64,000 nucleotides of DNA from Clusia tigrina (Eukaryota > Arthropoda > Insecta > Diptera > Clusiidae), in NCBI GenBank assembly GCA_920105625.2, contig OV050031.1, positions 51,478,205 through 51,542,204 of the forward strand. Reading direction: 5' to 3'. Positions 63,501 through 64,000 of this stretch are shown piece after piece (position 1 is the first letter of the stretch; the number at the start of each line of letters is the position of its first letter). The notes beneath the pieces were generated by a model. The model was given only the letters and a program-made list of their open reading frames with translations. It made no database searches and had not been told where the DNA came from. The translations under genes were made by a program, and so were the position numbers.

Positions 63501-64000
63501 GATGCAACTACAAAATTCACTAACTTTTATACGGTGAGTAATATAACTATCAAAGTTTGCAACATTGAAATGCTGTAACTTTTTACTGGTGCGTCATAAG
63601 AACTTGAAATTTTGTGACAATAAAGTACTATTGTCAATTTGAAATATCGGTAAAACAGTGCTACCCTTCAGTAAAAAATGAAACACTGATGCAACTTCAA
63701 AATTCACTAACTTTTATACTGTGCGTAATATAAATATCAAAGTTTGCAATATTGAAATGCTGTAATTTTTTATTGGTGCGTCATACGACTTTAAAATTTT
63801 GTGACAATAAAGTACTATTTGTCAATTTGAGATATCGGTATAACAGTGCGGCCCTTGAGAAAAAAATGAAACACTGATGCAACTATAAAATTCGCTAACT
63901 TTTATCCTGTGCGTAATCTAACTATCACAGTTTGCAACATTTAAATGCTGTAACTTTTTACTGGAACGTAATTAGACGTTGAAATTTTGTGACAATAATG
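60565..64000. repeat. Terminal mixed and H-type HOR block, runs off the window
   Basis: 60565-61233 copies 42532-43200 at an offset of 18,033 bp. Then A-B-H-C-D-E (to about 62390), Y-A-B-H-C-D (to about 63520), an E/A hybrid near 63590-63610, a B/C hybrid near 63750-63765, and a partial D at the edge. F and G are missing from both of these last units. The array continues to the last base, so its right end is unknown. Confidence 0.83.

Larger units (their letters stand above)
411..64000. repeat. Satellite DNA array, ~186-187 bp monomer, ~340 copies
   Basis: A landmark such as 'tcaaagtttgcaacattg' recurs at 415, 601, 787, 973, 1159 (as 'gcaaag') and 1345, that is every 186 bases, and continues head-to-tail to the end of the window. 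I found no inversion and no non-satellite insertion in this span. Monomers with one more A in the run before 'tgaaacactg' are 187 bp, A-tract variants reach about 193 bp, and deletion variants are about 156 or 171 bp. Composition is about one third GC or less. The most constant segments are 'aaattttgtgacaata', 'tcaaagtttgcaa', 'ttgaaatgctgtaac' and 'cactgatg'; the most variable is the stretch around 'tactggtgcgtcataagacc'. The size and homogeneity suggest centromeric or pericentromeric DNA, which is inference. The family is not one I recognise. Confidence 0.97.

Noticed and set aside
411..64000. CRISPR array or other prokaryotic repeat system
   Set aside because: The repeats are contiguous monomers of about 186 bp without unique spacers, and there are no cas or other bacterial genes; the transposase and the array type point to a eukaryote.
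411..64000. tRNA, rRNA or other structured RNA genes within the array
   Set aside because: No cloverleaf, internal promoter boxes or rRNA-like sequence was seen by eye; the only dyads are the short satellite inverted repeats.

Overview
The window is almost entirely one tandem satellite DNA array of a eukaryotic genome. I see no intact protein-coding gene, no RNA gene, no CRISPR array and nothing bacterial. Bases 1-410 are the broken 3' part of a Tc1/mariner-superfamily DNA transposon. From 411 to the right edge, every stretch I read is a copy of one AT-rich monomer of about 186-187 bp (consensus about 32% GC by hand count), roughly 340 copies, all in the same orientation. The transposase resembles copies common in insects and other arthropods, so an arthropod is the likely source, but the satellite itself is not one I can name. 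Array size and organisation suggest centromeric or pericentromeric heterochromatin (inference).

The monomers fall into recurrent types; the letters are mine. A: 'gcagcatt' then 'gtgcgccataagaacttg'. B: 'gcaatattg' then 'ttctattgttaatttaaa'. H: 'aaaggttgc' then 'gctaaaac'. C: 'tttcaaaatttaaatg' and 'gcggcccttg'. D: 'atcacagtttg', 'ggaacgtaattagac', 'gcactattg'. E: 'tatacggtgagtaat' and 'caattcgag'. F: 'cactcactttt', 'aaaggctg', 'gctttataagagc', 'aaggtaccattg'. G: 'ttttaacctg', 'actggtt(t/c)tatgaag' and an A-tract. Y: 'ggagtgccataagacc' and 'ctcgagtaaaaatg'. X: a plain 'gtgcgtcataagacc' copy with 'aaagtac'.

Layout: 411-1918 older divergent monomers; 1919-8836 two tandem copies of a 3459-bp unit; 8837-12585 mixed monomers with several deletion variants; 12586-25811 a higher-order repeat (HOR) built on the order (X)(Y)(A)-B-H-C-D-E-F-G; 25812-42531 a very homogeneous HOR domain in which H has been lost through a B/H hybrid and the unit is Y-A-B-C-D-E-F-G (about 1.5 kb) or A'-Y-A-B-C-D-E-F-G (1687 bp), sometimes assembled into a 3757-bp super-unit; 42532-47795 return of the H-containing HOR; 47796-53945 two tandem copies of a 3075-bp unit; 53946-56073 a near-identical copy of 10458-12585, displaced by 43,488 bp; 56074-64000 H-containing HORs with further hybrids, running off the right edge.

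There is no gene-level cooperation to describe. What the sequence records is repeated unequal exchange and segmental duplication: hybrid monomers at breakpoints, whole-monomer losses and gains, propagated small deletions, and blocks copied over more than 40 kb. Most monomers also carry a perfect 8-bp inverted repeat (TGACAATA-N6-TATTGTCA), the best candidate for a conserved functional or structural element. Open frames of 60-139 codons occur throughout, mostly on the minus strand, but they follow from a monomer length near 3 x 62 bases and I do not regard them as genes.
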